Source: Salinimicrobium sp035607535 (GTDB lineage Bacteria > Bacteroidota > Bacteroidia > Flavobacteriales > Flavobacteriaceae). From it: DNA of 64,000 nt. A program made the position numbers and the translations under genes. Location: positions 1 through 64,000 of the forward strand of contig NZ_JAYDZX010000014.1 of NCBI RefSeq assembly GCF_035607535.1, given 5' to 3'. The notes below the pieces were generated by a model that saw nothing but the letters and a program-made list of their open reading frames with translations, had not been told where the DNA came from and did no database searches. Of this stretch, positions 49,132 through 56,968 are shown piece after piece (position 1 is the stretch's first letter; every line of letters begins with the position of its first letter).

Positions 49132-50595
49132 ATGAATGATGAAATAAGAGCTTTGGAGCCAAAGCCACTCTGGAATAAATTCGCCGATCTTAATGCTGTA
49201 CCAAGACCTTCCAAAAAAGAGGAAAGGGTGATCGAATTCATGAAAAAATTTGGAAATGACCTTGGGTTGGAGACCGAAGTTGATGAAGTAGGAAATGTGA
49301 TCATAAGGAAACCTGCCACTCCGGGAATGGAGAATAGAAAGGCAGTGGTTTTGCAGTCTCACCTGGACATGGTGCACCAAAAAAACAACGATTCCAATTT
49401 TGATTTTGAGAATCAGGGGATCGAGATGTATGTAGATGGTGACTGGGTTCGTGCACGGGGAACTACTTTGGGGGCCGATAATGGCCTTGGAGTAGCTACC
49501 ATGATGGCAATTCTTGAGAGCAAAGATATCCAACACCCTGCCCTGGAAGCACTTTTCACCATTGATGAAGAAACCGGAATGACCGGAGCAATGGGATTAA
49601 AGCCGGGAGTGCTCAGAGGAGATATCCTCCTTAACCTGGATACCGAAGAAGATAACGAAATAGGAATAGGCTGTGCAGGCGGAGTCGATATTACTGCCTC
49701 CCGAACCTATAAGGAAGAACCTGTTCCTGCAGATACTATTTCGTATAAAGTTGTTGTAAAAGGCTTACAGGGTGGACATTCAGGAATGGATATCATCAAA
49801 GGCCTGGGAAATGCCAATAAACTGATGAACCGCATTCTTTTCGAAGGATTTGAAAAATTCGGAATGAGGATCGCAGAGATCAACGGTGGCGGACTCCGCA
49901 ATGCAATTCCGCGGGAAAGCGAAGCTGTGGTGGTGGTTGAAAAGATCCAGAAGGAGGACTTTAATTCCGAAGTAGGGAAGATCATTCAGGAAATTCAGCA
50001 GGAATACAAATCGCTGGAGCCAAAACTACATATAGAGGTTTCAGAAACGGAAGCGCCAGAAAAAGTTATGGAGCTGGGAGCTCAGGAATTGCTGCTAAAG
50101 TCGGTTTACACTGCTCATAACGGGGTATACAGAATGAGCCCGGATATTGAAGGTCTTGTAGAAACTTCAAACAACATAGCCCGTGTAACTGTCAAAAATG
50201 GCAAAATTGAGGTACTTTGTTTAACCCGTTCCTCGGTTGATTCTTCAAAAACCGATCTTGCCAACAGTTTGCGTGCAGGTTTTGAACTGGCAGGATTTGA
50301 GGTAGAACTCTCGGGAGCTTACCCGGGTTGGAGTCCTAACATGGATTCGCCAATACTCAAAGTGCTGGATGATTTATACAGAAAGATGAATACAGATGAG
50401 CCGGATATTGCTGCCTGCCATGCTGGTCTTGAATGCGGGATCCTGGGAAGGAATTATCCCGAGATTGATATGATCTCCTTTGGACCCACTATTCGCGGTG
50501 CTCACTCGCCCGATGAAAGGGCAAGTATCTCTTCTGCACAGAAGTACTGGAAATTTGTGCTGGAAGTATTAAAGAATATTCCGCAGAAGAATTGA
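49132..50595 (+). CDS. pepD: Aminoacyl-histidine dipeptidase
   Basis: A 487-residue M20-family cytosolic dipeptidase that cleaves a broad range of Xaa-His and other dipeptides with a two-zinc centre. The motifs are VVLQSHLDMVHQKN (zinc His and Asp, about 76-89), LGADNGLGVATM (bridging Asp), TIDEETGMTGAMGL (general base Glu) and GGHSGMDI. The length is typical (about 485). The start is the ATG at 49132, behind the promoter. The gene converges with the cyclophilin-FKBP gene at a strong terminator. Confidence 0.94.
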   Translation: MNDEIRALEPKPLWNKFADLNAVPRPSKKEERVIEFMKKFGNDLGLETEVDEVGNVIIRKPATPGMENRKAVVLQSHLDMVHQKNNDSNFDFENQGIEMYVDGDWVRARGTTLGADNGLGVATMMAILESKDIQHPALEALFTIDEETGMTGAMGLKPGVLRGDILLNLDTEEDNEIGIGCAGGVDITASRTYKEEPVPADTISYKVVVKGLQGGHSGMDIIKGLGNANKLMNRILFEGFEKFGMRIAEINGGGLRNAIPRESEAVVVVEKIQKEDFNSEVGKIIQEIQQEYKSLEPKLHIEVSETEAPEKVMELGAQELLLKSVYTAHNGVYRMSPDIEGLVETSNNIARVTVKNGKIEVLCLTRSSVDSSKTDLANSLRAGFELAGFEVELSGAYPGWSPNMDSPILKVLDDLYRKMNTDEPDIAACHAGLECGILGRNYPEIDMISFGPTIRGAHSPDERASISSAQKYWKFVLEVLKNIPQKN

Positions 50596-50616
50596 TACTG
50601 AAAAGCTTCAAAATAA

Positions 50617-50655
50617 AAACACCTCCCAAAAAGATCATTTTTGGGAGGTGTTTTA
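50617..50655. terminator. Bidirectional terminator between pepD and PPIase gene
   Basis: Very long stem ACACCTCCCAAAAA / TTTTTGGGAGGTGT with a loop of about 5 bases and A/T-runs on both sides. Its inner part AAAAAGATCATTTTT is close to the recurrent near-palindrome. Confidence 0.92.
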
Positions 50656-50672
50656 GTTTATAGGCTTTTTAT

Positions 50673-51794
50673 TTATTCCTTAATATTCATAAGCTCTACC
50701 TCAAATATAAGGTCGGCAGACGGAGGAATTACCGGTGGTGCACCACGCTCTCCATAACCCAGGTGGGCAGGAATGAAAATGACTGCTTTGTCTCCAACCT
50801 GTAGCTGTTGTACTCCTTCCTTGAATCCGGGGATCATAGGTGCATCTTTGCTGTAAAGCATCGGCATTGGAGCATAACCGCCCATTTGTTTTCTTCTCTC
50901 ATTGACCATGCCTGCTTCTTCGGCTACCTGCTCAATATTGGTGTCAAAAAGTTCACCGGTGCTTAAATATCCTTTGTAGTTCACCATCACAGTATCTCCC
51001 TGTTTTGGCTGTGGCCCTTCACCCTCTTCAAGAACGGTATACTGCAAGCCACTTTCCAGTTCTTTAGCTTCGGCTTTTAGCTCCTCATAACGCTGTGCAT
51101 TAGTAGTGCGCTTTTCTTCCATTTCTTTTTGTTTTGCTTCAGCTTCGGCTTTGAAATCCTGAAGCTTTTGAGAAAGTACTTCGGTAGCATTGAAGTTCTT
51201 TGCTTCTTTTCCTTTGCGAATGATCTTCACTTCCTGCATTACAACTTCTTCGACAGGACGGTCACCTGGATCGGTTTCCACATTTCCGATAGCATTTACC
51301 ACGTCCATTCCTTTTACCACTTCTCCAAATACAGTGTGCATTCCATTAAGCCATGGAGTTTCCTTAAGGGTAATGAAGAACTGGCTTCCATTGGTATTAG
51401 GACCGGAGTTTGCCATTGAAAGTATTCCTGCAGAATCATGGGTAAGGGTATCAACGATCTCGTTAGGGAACTTGTACCCCGGGCCTCCGCTTCCGGTTCC
51501 CTGTGGGTCACCTCCCTGGATCATGAAATCTCCTATCACCCTGTGAAAAACAAGTCCGTCATAAAAAGGCTTATCGCGGAACTGCTCTTCGGCCATGGTG
51601 CTTTCACCTTCAGCAAGAGAGACAAAACTGGCTACTGTCATTGGTGTAGCCTGGTAATAAAGTTCTGCAACAAAAGGCCCTTTGTTGGTGTTGAATTCCA
51701 CATACATCCCGTCTTCAAGTTCGGGATATTCTTCATTACAGGCAGTAAAGGCAAATAAAATACTGCATAAAAGCAAAAAACTGATTTTCTTCAT
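50673..51794 (-). CDS. Lipoprotein with cyclophilin and FKBP domains
   Basis: A 373-residue peptidyl-prolyl isomerase with a lipobox (SILFAFTAC) after the signal peptide. Residues about 28-195 are a cyclophilin domain (FHRVIGDFMIQGGDPQGTGSG, about 82-102; NGSQFFITLKETPWLNG). Residues about 215-250 are a coiled-coil linker. The last 120 residues are an FKBP domain (GDTVMVNYKGYLSTGELFDTN; IPAHLGYGERG). It sits behind the periplasmic leaflet of the inner or outer membrane and probably helps fold outer-membrane or surface proteins. It follows gldI by 16 bases in an nrnA-gldI-PPIase operon. Confidence 0.9.
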   Translation of the reverse strand: MKKISFLLLCSILFAFTACNEEYPELEDGMYVEFNTNKGPFVAELYYQATPMTVASFVSLAEGESTMAEEQFRDKPFYDGLVFHRVIGDFMIQGGDPQGTGSGGPGYKFPNEIVDTLTHDSAGILSMANSGPNTNGSQFFITLKETPWLNGMHTVFGEVVKGMDVVNAIGNVETDPGDRPVEEVVMQEVKIIRKGKEAKNFNATEVLSQKLQDFKAEAEAKQKEMEEKRTTNAQRYEELKAEAKELESGLQYTVLEEGEGPQPKQGDTVMVNYKGYLSTGELFDTNIEQVAEEAGMVNERRKQMGGYAPMPMLYSKDAPMIPGFKEGVQQLQVGDKAVIFIPAHLGYGERGAPPVIPPSADLIFEVELMNIKE

Positions 51795-51810
51795 TTCGTA
51801 ATTGATTGTT

Positions 51811-52374
51811 TTAGTTGTTATTCTCCTGTTCAGGTTCAGATGCTTCTGAAATGTCTATAAGTGTCACGGTAGAGATCACCGGAACATCCGAACCTATTCT
51901 GTTCTTATCTCCATAATACCCGAAGGCCTTATGCGACGGAAAAAGAAAAGTGACTGTCTCACCTTCTTTCATAAGTTTCAACCCCTGCCTTAATCCGCTA
52001 AACAGCTCTTCCTGGTCAATGGCATAGGTGCGGGGCGCGATGTCTTCATCGCTATATATGTTTTCTCCACCCAGGGATTTGATGTTGTAATCGAACTCCA
52101 CTACGTCACCAAATTCCGGGGTTTTAGTTGAGGTAGTGTCCTTTGTGTTATAGTAATACCAGAAACCGTTGGGAGAGGAGATGTATTCTCTGGTGGAATC
52201 GTTTTCGATGATCTTCTGAATTCGGGCTTCTTCTTCGGCTACAATGGCGCGGTTTCGTTCTACGGCTTCATTGATGTAGGAACCCGATTTTTGCGTTACC
52301 GGCCTTCTTGCTTCGGGCGACTTGCAGGAAAAAAGGAGTAGTCCGGCAAGTAGCATTAAAAATTTTATCTTCAT
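51811..52374 (-). CDS. gldI: Gliding motility lipoprotein GldI (FKBP-type PPIase)
   Basis: A 187-residue lipoprotein with a signal peptide and lipobox LLLFSC at residue 17. The mature part is a FKBP-type domain (EFGDVVEFDYNIKSLGGENI, then RQGLKLMKEGETVTFLFPSH and KAFGYYGDKNRIGSDVPVIS). GldI is a component of flavobacterial gliding machinery/T9SS assembly. In Flavobacterium johnsoniae mutants lose gliding and chitin use. It overlaps nrnA upstream (ATGA). Confidence 0.9.
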   Translation of the reverse strand: MKIKFLMLLAGLLLFSCKSPEARRPVTQKSGSYINEAVERNRAIVAEEEARIQKIIENDSTREYISSPNGFWYYYNTKDTTSTKTPEFGDVVEFDYNIKSLGGENIYSDEDIAPRTYAIDQEELFSGLRQGLKLMKEGETVTFLFPSHKAFGYYGDKNRIGSDVPVISTVTLIDISEASEPEQENNN

Positions 52375-53387
52375 AGCGCCAGATTCGTTTTGTAGGAGGG
52401 CAAGATACTAATAAATTTATCAACTGTCTCTTGCAGAGAGAGATCACTTTTACCTCCTGCGGCGTTGATATGACCGCCCCCGTCAAAGTACTTTCGGGCA
52501 AAATCATTGACAGAGAAAGTTCCCTTTGATCTAAGGGAGATCTTTACAATTTTATCGGCTGCATTTTCAATAAAAATTGCGGCAAATACAATCCCTTGCA
52601 AAGAAAGGCCATAATTCACAAAACCTTCTGTGTCTCCCTTTTTAAAGTTATGCCTGTCGAGTTCTTCCTGGGAAAGAGTGATGTAAGCGGTGCGAAGTCC
52701 TTCCACTACTTTTAAATTCTGAAGCGCACAACCCAGTAACTGCAGCTGCCCGTAGGAACTGGTGTCAAATACATTCTCATGAATAGAAGTATTATCGGCA
52801 CCTTTTTCAATAAGGTCGGCAATCACACGATGAGTAAGACTGGTGGTAGAGCGGTACCTAAAGGAGCCGGTATCGGTCATGATCCCGGTGTAGAGGCAGG
52901 TCGCGATCTGCGGAGTGATATGTTCAGCTAAACCTATATTTTCAATAAAGTGGTAGACCATTTGGCAGGTGGAGCACATGGTCACATCACTATAGGTGAC
53001 CTCGGCATAGTCATCGGGCTGCTGGTGATGATCGATCATAATAAAAGCAGCCTTAGATTCCTTAAGGGGTTCATACATTTCTCCTGCACGGGAGAGGTGG
53101 TTGAAGTCGAGGGTAAAGATCACATCTGCTGCAGCTATGTGTTCATTTCCTTTTTTAGTGTCCTTTTCATAGACTAAAACCTCGTCCTGGTAAGGCATCC
53201 ATTTTAGAAAATCGGGATAGTCATTTGGAGCAATAAGCTGTACGTAATGTCCCTGTCCCTCGAGTAAAATCTTAAGTGCTAAGGTAGAACCCATGGCGTC
53301 CCCATCGGGACCTTTATGGGGAACAATAACTATTTTCCTCTTGCCTCCAAGCAACTCCTTTACACGCGAAATATCTTCGTTTGTCAT
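52371..53387 (-). CDS. nrnA: DHH-family oligoribonuclease/PAP phosphatase
   Basis: Degrades short RNA oligonucleotides and 3'-phosphoadenosine-5'-phosphate. The 338-residue protein shows the DHH motifs: VPHKGPDGDAMGSTLALK (about 20-37), FTLDFNHLSRAGEM, MIDHHQQPDDYA and, in DHHA1, KYFDGGGHINAAGG near residue 310. It overlaps gldI by 4 bases and is the first gene of the operon. A TATCTTCG element is just upstream. Confidence 0.92.
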   Translation of the reverse strand: MTNEDISRVKELLGGKRKIVIVPHKGPDGDAMGSTLALKILLEGQGHYVQLIAPNDYPDFLKWMPYQDEVLVYEKDTKKGNEHIAAADVIFTLDFNHLSRAGEMYEPLKESKAAFIMIDHHQQPDDYAEVTYSDVTMCSTCQMVYHFIENIGLAEHITPQIATCLYTGIMTDTGSFRYRSTTSLTHRVIADLIEKGADNTSIHENVFDTSSYGQLQLLGCALQNLKVVEGLRTAYITLSQEELDRHNFKKGDTEGFVNYGLSLQGIVFAAIFIENAADKIVKISLRSKGTFSVNDFARKYFDGGGHINAAGGKSDLSLQETVDKFISILPSYKTNLAL

Positions 53388-53393
53388 AGAGGG

Positions 53394-53401
53394 CGAAGAT
53401 A
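53394..53401 (-). promoter_or_regulatory. Possible variant -7 element (TATCTTCG) for nrnA
   Basis: One-mismatch form of TAnnTTTG, 7 bases before the nrnA ATG on the minus strand. It would give a nearly leaderless transcript. Confidence 0.35.
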
Positions 53402-53421
53402 CCGAATATTTAAAGATGTAA

Positions 53422-53466
53422 AAAGCCCTGGATCAAGTTCCAAAAATGTCATTTTTGAAGGGCTTT
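53422..53466. other. Hairpin with embedded near-palindrome, divergent nrnA-ndk spacer
   Basis: Arms AAAGCCCT (53422-53429) and AGGGCTTT (53459-53466) enclose a 29-base loop with CAAAAATGTCATTTTTG (53441-53457). It looks like a terminator but lies upstream of both neighbours, so it has no gene to terminate in either direction. Confidence 0.75.
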
Positions 53467-53499
53467 CTTTCCGTTAGAACGAATAAAAGCCTAAGCACC

Positions 53500-53529
53500 T
53501 TGTATATGGGTTTGTTTTGTCTATTTTTG
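53500..53529 (+). promoter_or_regulatory. Promoter: TTG, 19-base spacer, TATTTTTG
   Basis: TTG at 53500-53502 and TATTTTTG at 53522-53529, exactly 19 bases apart. It precedes ndk by 23 bases and overlaps the upstream in-frame TTG at 53517, which is therefore not the start. Confidence 0.75.
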
Positions 53530-53552
53530 CAGCCAAATTAAAAATTGAAGAA

Positions 53553-53972
53553 ATGGCAGGAAATAGAACTTTCACCATGATTAAGCCCGATGCAGTTGAA
53601 AAAGGACACATTGGCGCTATTTTAGAGCAGATCACCGCTTCCGGTTTCAGAATTGTTGCAATGAAACTTACTCAAATGACACGTCGTGATGCTGAAAAAT
53701 TTTACGAAGTGCACAGTGAGCGTCCATTTTACGGAGAGCTGGTTGAATTCATGAGCCGCGGGCCAATCGTTGCCGCTATTCTTGAAAAAGAGAACGCTGT
53801 TGAAGATTTCAGAACCCTGATTGGGGCTACAAATCCTGAAGATGCTGCCGAAGGGACCATTAGAAAGAAATATGCTGCTTCTGTAGGTGAAAATGCCGTA
53901 CATGGAAGTGATAGTGATGAGAATGCACAAATTGAAGGTGCTTTCCATTTCGCCGGAAGAGAGATGTTCTAA
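53553..53972 (+). CDS. ndk: Nucleoside diphosphate kinase
   Basis: Transfers gamma-phosphate between NTPs and NDPs through a phosphohistidine. The 139-residue protein begins MAGNRTFTMIKPDAVEKGHI. The active-site NAVHGSDSDENAQIE (about residue 115) carries the catalytic His. The length and all conserved residues are normal. The ATG at 53553 is chosen on the basis of the promoter. It converges with pcm at a terminator. Confidence 0.96.
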   Translation: MAGNRTFTMIKPDAVEKGHIGAILEQITASGFRIVAMKLTQMTRRDAEKFYEVHSERPFYGELVEFMSRGPIVAAILEKENAVEDFRTLIGATNPEDAAEGTIRKKYAASVGENAVHGSDSDENAQIEGAFHFAGREMF

Positions 53973-53997
53973 AACCTCTTCTTAAATAAGTTCAAAG

Positions 53998-54024
53998 AAC
54001 CACCTTTTTGGGTGGTTTTTTTGT
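53998..54024. terminator. Intrinsic terminator after ndk
   Basis: Stem AACCACC / GGTGGTT with a 6-base loop, followed by seven Ts. It lies between two convergent genes. Confidence 0.85.
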
Positions 54025-54026
54025 TT

Positions 54027-54671
54027 TCATCTTCCGTAGCTGCCGCCTTTATCTGCCCGGCCTGTCATAGGTACGAACCGTACCGGGAGTAGAGTTTTTT
54101 CTTCAAATTCTTCTTCTCCTGTTTTGTAAAGCATAACCAACTGCTGATTCATACGACCCACCGGTGCCAGAATTCGACCGCCTATCTTTAGTTGATCCTT
54201 TAAAGGTTTGGGAATAGAGGAGGGTGCAGCTGTAAGGATAATAGCATCGTAAGGAGAGAACTCCTGCCAGCCTGCATATCCATCCCGGTGTTTGGTTGTG
54301 ATATTTACATAATCTGTTTTTGCGAGATTTTGTTTAGCTAGCTCTGCCAGCCATTCGATGATCTCTACACTATAGACATGCTTTACGAGTCGGGAAATGA
54401 CAGCGGCATTATATCCGCAGCCGGTACCTACCTCCAGTACTTTTTCTTCCTTTTGCAGCTGTAGCTGTTCGGCCATATAAGCGACTATATATGGCTGACT
54501 AATAGTCTGGTTCTTTCCTATTGGCAGCGGTCTATCTTCATATGCTTTATCCTGCTGATCTTCGGGAACAAAGAGGCTGCGATCGACTTCCTCCATGGCC
54601 TTGAGCACCCCGGGATCTGAAATGCCCCGACCTTTGAGTTGTCGCTCGATCATTTCTTGTTTGGTAACCAT
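54027..54671 (-). CDS. pcm: Protein-L-isoaspartate O-methyltransferase
   Basis: Repairs isoaspartyl residues in aged proteins with S-adenosylmethionine. The 214-residue protein has the Rossmann core with the AdoMet motif VLEVGTGCGYNAAVISRL (about 79-96) and upstream GKNQTISQPYIVAYMAEQL, the conserved substrate-binding stretch. The active-site and C-terminal VPMTGRADKGG regions are intact. It starts at the ATG at 54671, in front of which is a repeat-rich spacer of about 400 bases. Confidence 0.93.
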   Translation of the reverse strand: MVTKQEMIERQLKGRGISDPGVLKAMEEVDRSLFVPEDQQDKAYEDRPLPIGKNQTISQPYIVAYMAEQLQLQKEEKVLEVGTGCGYNAAVISRLVKHVYSVEIIEWLAELAKQNLAKTDYVNITTKHRDGYAGWQEFSPYDAIILTAAPSSIPKPLKDQLKIGGRILAPVGRMNQQLVMLYKTGEEEFEEKTLLPVRFVPMTGRADKGGSYGR

Positions 54672-54802
54672 TTTTATTTAAAATGTTGGTTTCTAATAAG
54701 ATACTTAAAAATGACCTTTTTGAAAAGGGAATTGGAGGTCCTTTTTTTGTAGGACAGAAGTTTAGAAATTTCAAATTACAAGCACGAAATTTCAGAAAAG
54801 AA

Positions 54803-54884
54803 TTTGAAGATGTGGAGATTTGAAGATGTGGAAATTTGAAGATGTGGAAATTTGAAGATGTGGAAATTTGAAGATTTGAAAATG
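54803..54884 (+). repeat. 16-bp tandem repeat
   Basis: Four consecutive copies of TTTGAAGATGTGGAAA (first copy with one change) and a partial fifth. It lies between the pcm start and the heptad array. Its 16-base period does not fit the heptads. The gap 54672-55068 (397 bases) holds also the recurrent near-palindrome copy at 54706-54726, and no gene is seen. Confidence 0.95.
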
Positions 54885-54928
54885 AAGCTAACAATCTTGA
54901 ATTGAAAGTTTAGAAATGTAATTAAAAA

Positions 54929-55068
54929 TCCTGAATCTTAAATTTTGAATCTTGAATCTTGAACCTTGAATCTTGAATCTTGAACCTTAAACCTTAAACC
55001 TTAAACCTTAAACCTTAAACCTTAAACCTTAAACCTTAAACCTTAAACCTTAAACCTTAGGCCTTATG
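54929..55068 (-). repeat. Heptad array with ten perfect CCTTAAA copies
   Basis: Twenty units in register: eight diverged units (TCCTGAA, TCTTAAA, TTTTGAA, TCTTGAA and similar) from 54929 to 54984, ten exact CCTTAAA units from 54985 to 55054, then CCTTAGG and CCTTATG. The array ends at the last base before the stop codon of the DUF721 gene, so the minus-strand 3' end of that gene runs directly into TTTAAGG repeats. Confidence 0.97.
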
Positions 55069-55365
55069 CTATCGCAGTATTAGCTTTTTGATCAAGTCTC
55101 TTCCCAGTTCCTCGTTGAGCATTTTCACGATCTTTTCTTTGCCGTAGCTCAATTCTTCTCTTAGGACGGAGGAACTTAACTGCACGTAAAGTGTATCTCG
55201 GTCAAGCTTGATCGAAGTAGTGTATTTTTCAATGGCAGGGCCCATCTGGCTGTTCCACACATCGCGCACGTGCACCTTGTCCAGCCCTTTTTGCAACTTG
55301 TTGTGGCTAACAAATTCATTTAATGCTTCGCTTATGCTTATGTGATCATTGATCCTCTTGGCCAT
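55069..55365 (-). CDS. DUF721 (DciA-like) protein
   Basis: A 98-residue protein with the DUF721 domain, which is related to the KH-like N-terminal part of DciA, a helicase-loading factor. The core is VRDVWNSQMGPAIEKYTTSIKLDRDT with a following LYVQLSSSVLREELSYGKEKI. The start is the ATG at 55365. Longer reading of the frame would run through the lipocalin gene and is not credible. It overlaps that gene by 20 bases and is in the recF operon, which supports a role in DNA replication or repair. Confidence 0.85.
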   Translation of the reverse strand: MAKRINDHISISEALNEFVSHNKLQKGLDKVHVRDVWNSQMGPAIEKYTTSIKLDRDTLYVQLSSSVLREELSYGKEKIVKMLNEELGRDLIKKLILR

Positions 55366-55783
55366 AATTTCCTGAATATGGGGTAAAACGTTTGTAGGTG
55401 TAGATGATCCCATCCTGATTAAGGACCACCAGTTCATTTTCTTCGGAAGAAATAACAGTTTCCTTCCAGTTTGTGTAGGGAGTTGAATAGTACAAATTAA
55501 TACTGTCATTTTCAACTTTAACTTCAAAGATCTCCACATCTTCTGAAGCTATAAAGTTGCCGTCCAGTTGTGGACGTACTTTTTTACGGAAACCGGCAGT
55601 GCTGTCTACTTTGATGTAGTCTACCAGCTCTGAGAACTTAAACTCTTTAATGATACCTTCCGGAAGTTCTGCTTTGGTGATCTCCCAGTAGCCGTTGAGG
55701 TTGTCGATCTTTTCACGGGAAGTATCACTGGCGCAGGACTGCAACAGGGTGCCTAAAAAGAGTAAAAAAAAGACCTTTTTCAC
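55346..55783 (-). CDS. Lipocalin-like lipoprotein
   Basis: A 145-residue protein with a signal peptide and lipobox (LGTLLQSC at about 10-17), and a lipocalin-like beta-barrel beginning LNGYWEITKAELPEGI. No ligand is predictable. The start is a GTG at 55783 which overlaps the recF stop (GTGA). Together with the 20-base overlap at its other end, it is fully nested in the recF-lipocalin-DUF721 operon, an unusual setting for a surface protein. Confidence 0.78.
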   Translation of the reverse strand: MKKVFFLLFLGTLLQSCASDTSREKIDNLNGYWEITKAELPEGIIKEFKFSELVDYIKVDSTAGFRKKVRPQLDGNFIASEDVEIFEVKVENDSINLYYSTPYTNWKETVISSEENELVVLNQDGIIYTYKRFTPYSGNYGQEDQ

Positions 55784-56859
55784 AGGTAAAACATTTTATA
55801 GGTTTGTCCGGTGCTTTTAACCACTTTTTCAGTACGATCTCCATGGGTGTCGCTAATAAAAAGTTGTCCCAGCTCATCTGTAGCAACAAGATCTACAATA
55901 TGAGCTACTCTATGCTCATCCAGTTTGTCAAAGATGTCATCCATTAGCAGGATAGGAGAGACTTTACTCAATTCCTTCATGAAATCGAACTGGGCCAGCT
56001 TCAAAGCGATCAAAAAAGATTTTTGCTGCCCCTGGGAACCGAATTTTTTTATGGGATGTTCTTCAATTTCAAAGACGAGATCATCCTTATGCGTTCCCAC
56101 TCCGGTGTACTGCAGAGCCATATCCTTTTGTAGATTCTCTTCCAACTGAGTCTTAAAATCACCCTCGTCCAGCTGACTTTTATAACTTATGGAGACCTCT
56201 TCCCGGCCATTACTTATTGTTGTATACCGCTTTTGAAATATGGGAATAAAAGTTTCCAGGAAAGCTTTGCGTTTACGGAACAGGATATTTCCTAATTCTT
56301 CCAGCTGCATATCGTAAACAGATAGAGTGTCGCGGTCAAAGCTGTTGTTTGCTGCAAAATATTTTAGCAGGGAATTGCGCTGCGCCAGGATCTTGCTGTA
56401 GTCAATTAAACTGTTGAGGTATTTATTGTCGCTTTGAGAGATGACGCCATCAATAAATTTCCGGCGGGTTTCACTGCCTTCGATAATAAGGTCACGATCG
56501 GCAGGAGAGATGATCACGGTGGGAATAAAACCTATGTGTTCACTGAACTTTTCATAGGGTTTGTTATTCCGTTTGATGACCTTTTTCTGTCCGCGTTTGG
56601 CGCTAACAATGATCTGTTCTTCCCGTTCATTCTTCTCAAAAATGCCATCTATCACAAAGAAGTCTGCCTCGTGTTTTATATTTTGACTGGTAATAGGGTT
56701 GAAATAACTTTTTCCAAAGGAGAGGTGATAAATGCTGTCGAGGACATTGGTTTTCCCAATTCCGTTATTTCCTACCATACAATTGATCTTGCGATCAAAT
56801 TCAAATTCTGTCGAGGCAAAATTCTTGTAATTGAGTAAGGAAAGGTTTTTAAGAAACAT
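55780..56859 (-). CDS. recF: DNA replication and repair protein RecF
   Basis: A 359-residue SMC-like ATPase that loads RecA at gaps in single-stranded DNA and takes part in replication-fork restart. Walker A is MVGNNGIGKTNVLDSIYHLS (about residue 33), the signature motif is FGSQGQQKSFLIALKL (about 274), and Walker B is ILLMDDIFDKLDEHR (about 303). All are intact, and the length is normal (about 360). It is divergent from the TPR gene and heads an overlapping operon with the lipocalin and DUF721 genes. Confidence 0.94.
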   Translation of the reverse strand: MFLKNLSLLNYKNFASTEFEFDRKINCMVGNNGIGKTNVLDSIYHLSFGKSYFNPITSQNIKHEADFFVIDGIFEKNEREEQIIVSAKRGQKKVIKRNNKPYEKFSEHIGFIPTVIISPADRDLIIEGSETRRKFIDGVISQSDNKYLNSLIDYSKILAQRNSLLKYFAANNSFDRDTLSVYDMQLEELGNILFRKRKAFLETFIPIFQKRYTTISNGREEVSISYKSQLDEGDFKTQLEENLQKDMALQYTGVGTHKDDLVFEIEEHPIKKFGSQGQQKSFLIALKLAQFDFMKELSKVSPILLMDDIFDKLDEHRVAHIVDLVATDELGQLFISDTHGDRTEKVVKSTGQTYKMFYL

Positions 56860-56968
56860 AAAAAACTGTTATTCAGCATCATAAGAAGAAGCCGTGAACC
56901 GGCCTTTGAGCATCGCAAATTAGCATAAATAAACAATTTAATTCCCTTTTAATTTTAAAGAAATATTC

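Noticed and set aside
54929..55068. Telomere-like repeat
   Set aside because: The 7-bp TTTAAGG looks like plant-type telomere repeats, but this is an internal bacterial chromosomal site with normal genes on both sides.
55366..55539. Longer N-terminus of the DUF721 protein
   Set aside because: It would be the lipocalin gene read in another frame; the conserved domain fits the ATG at 55365.
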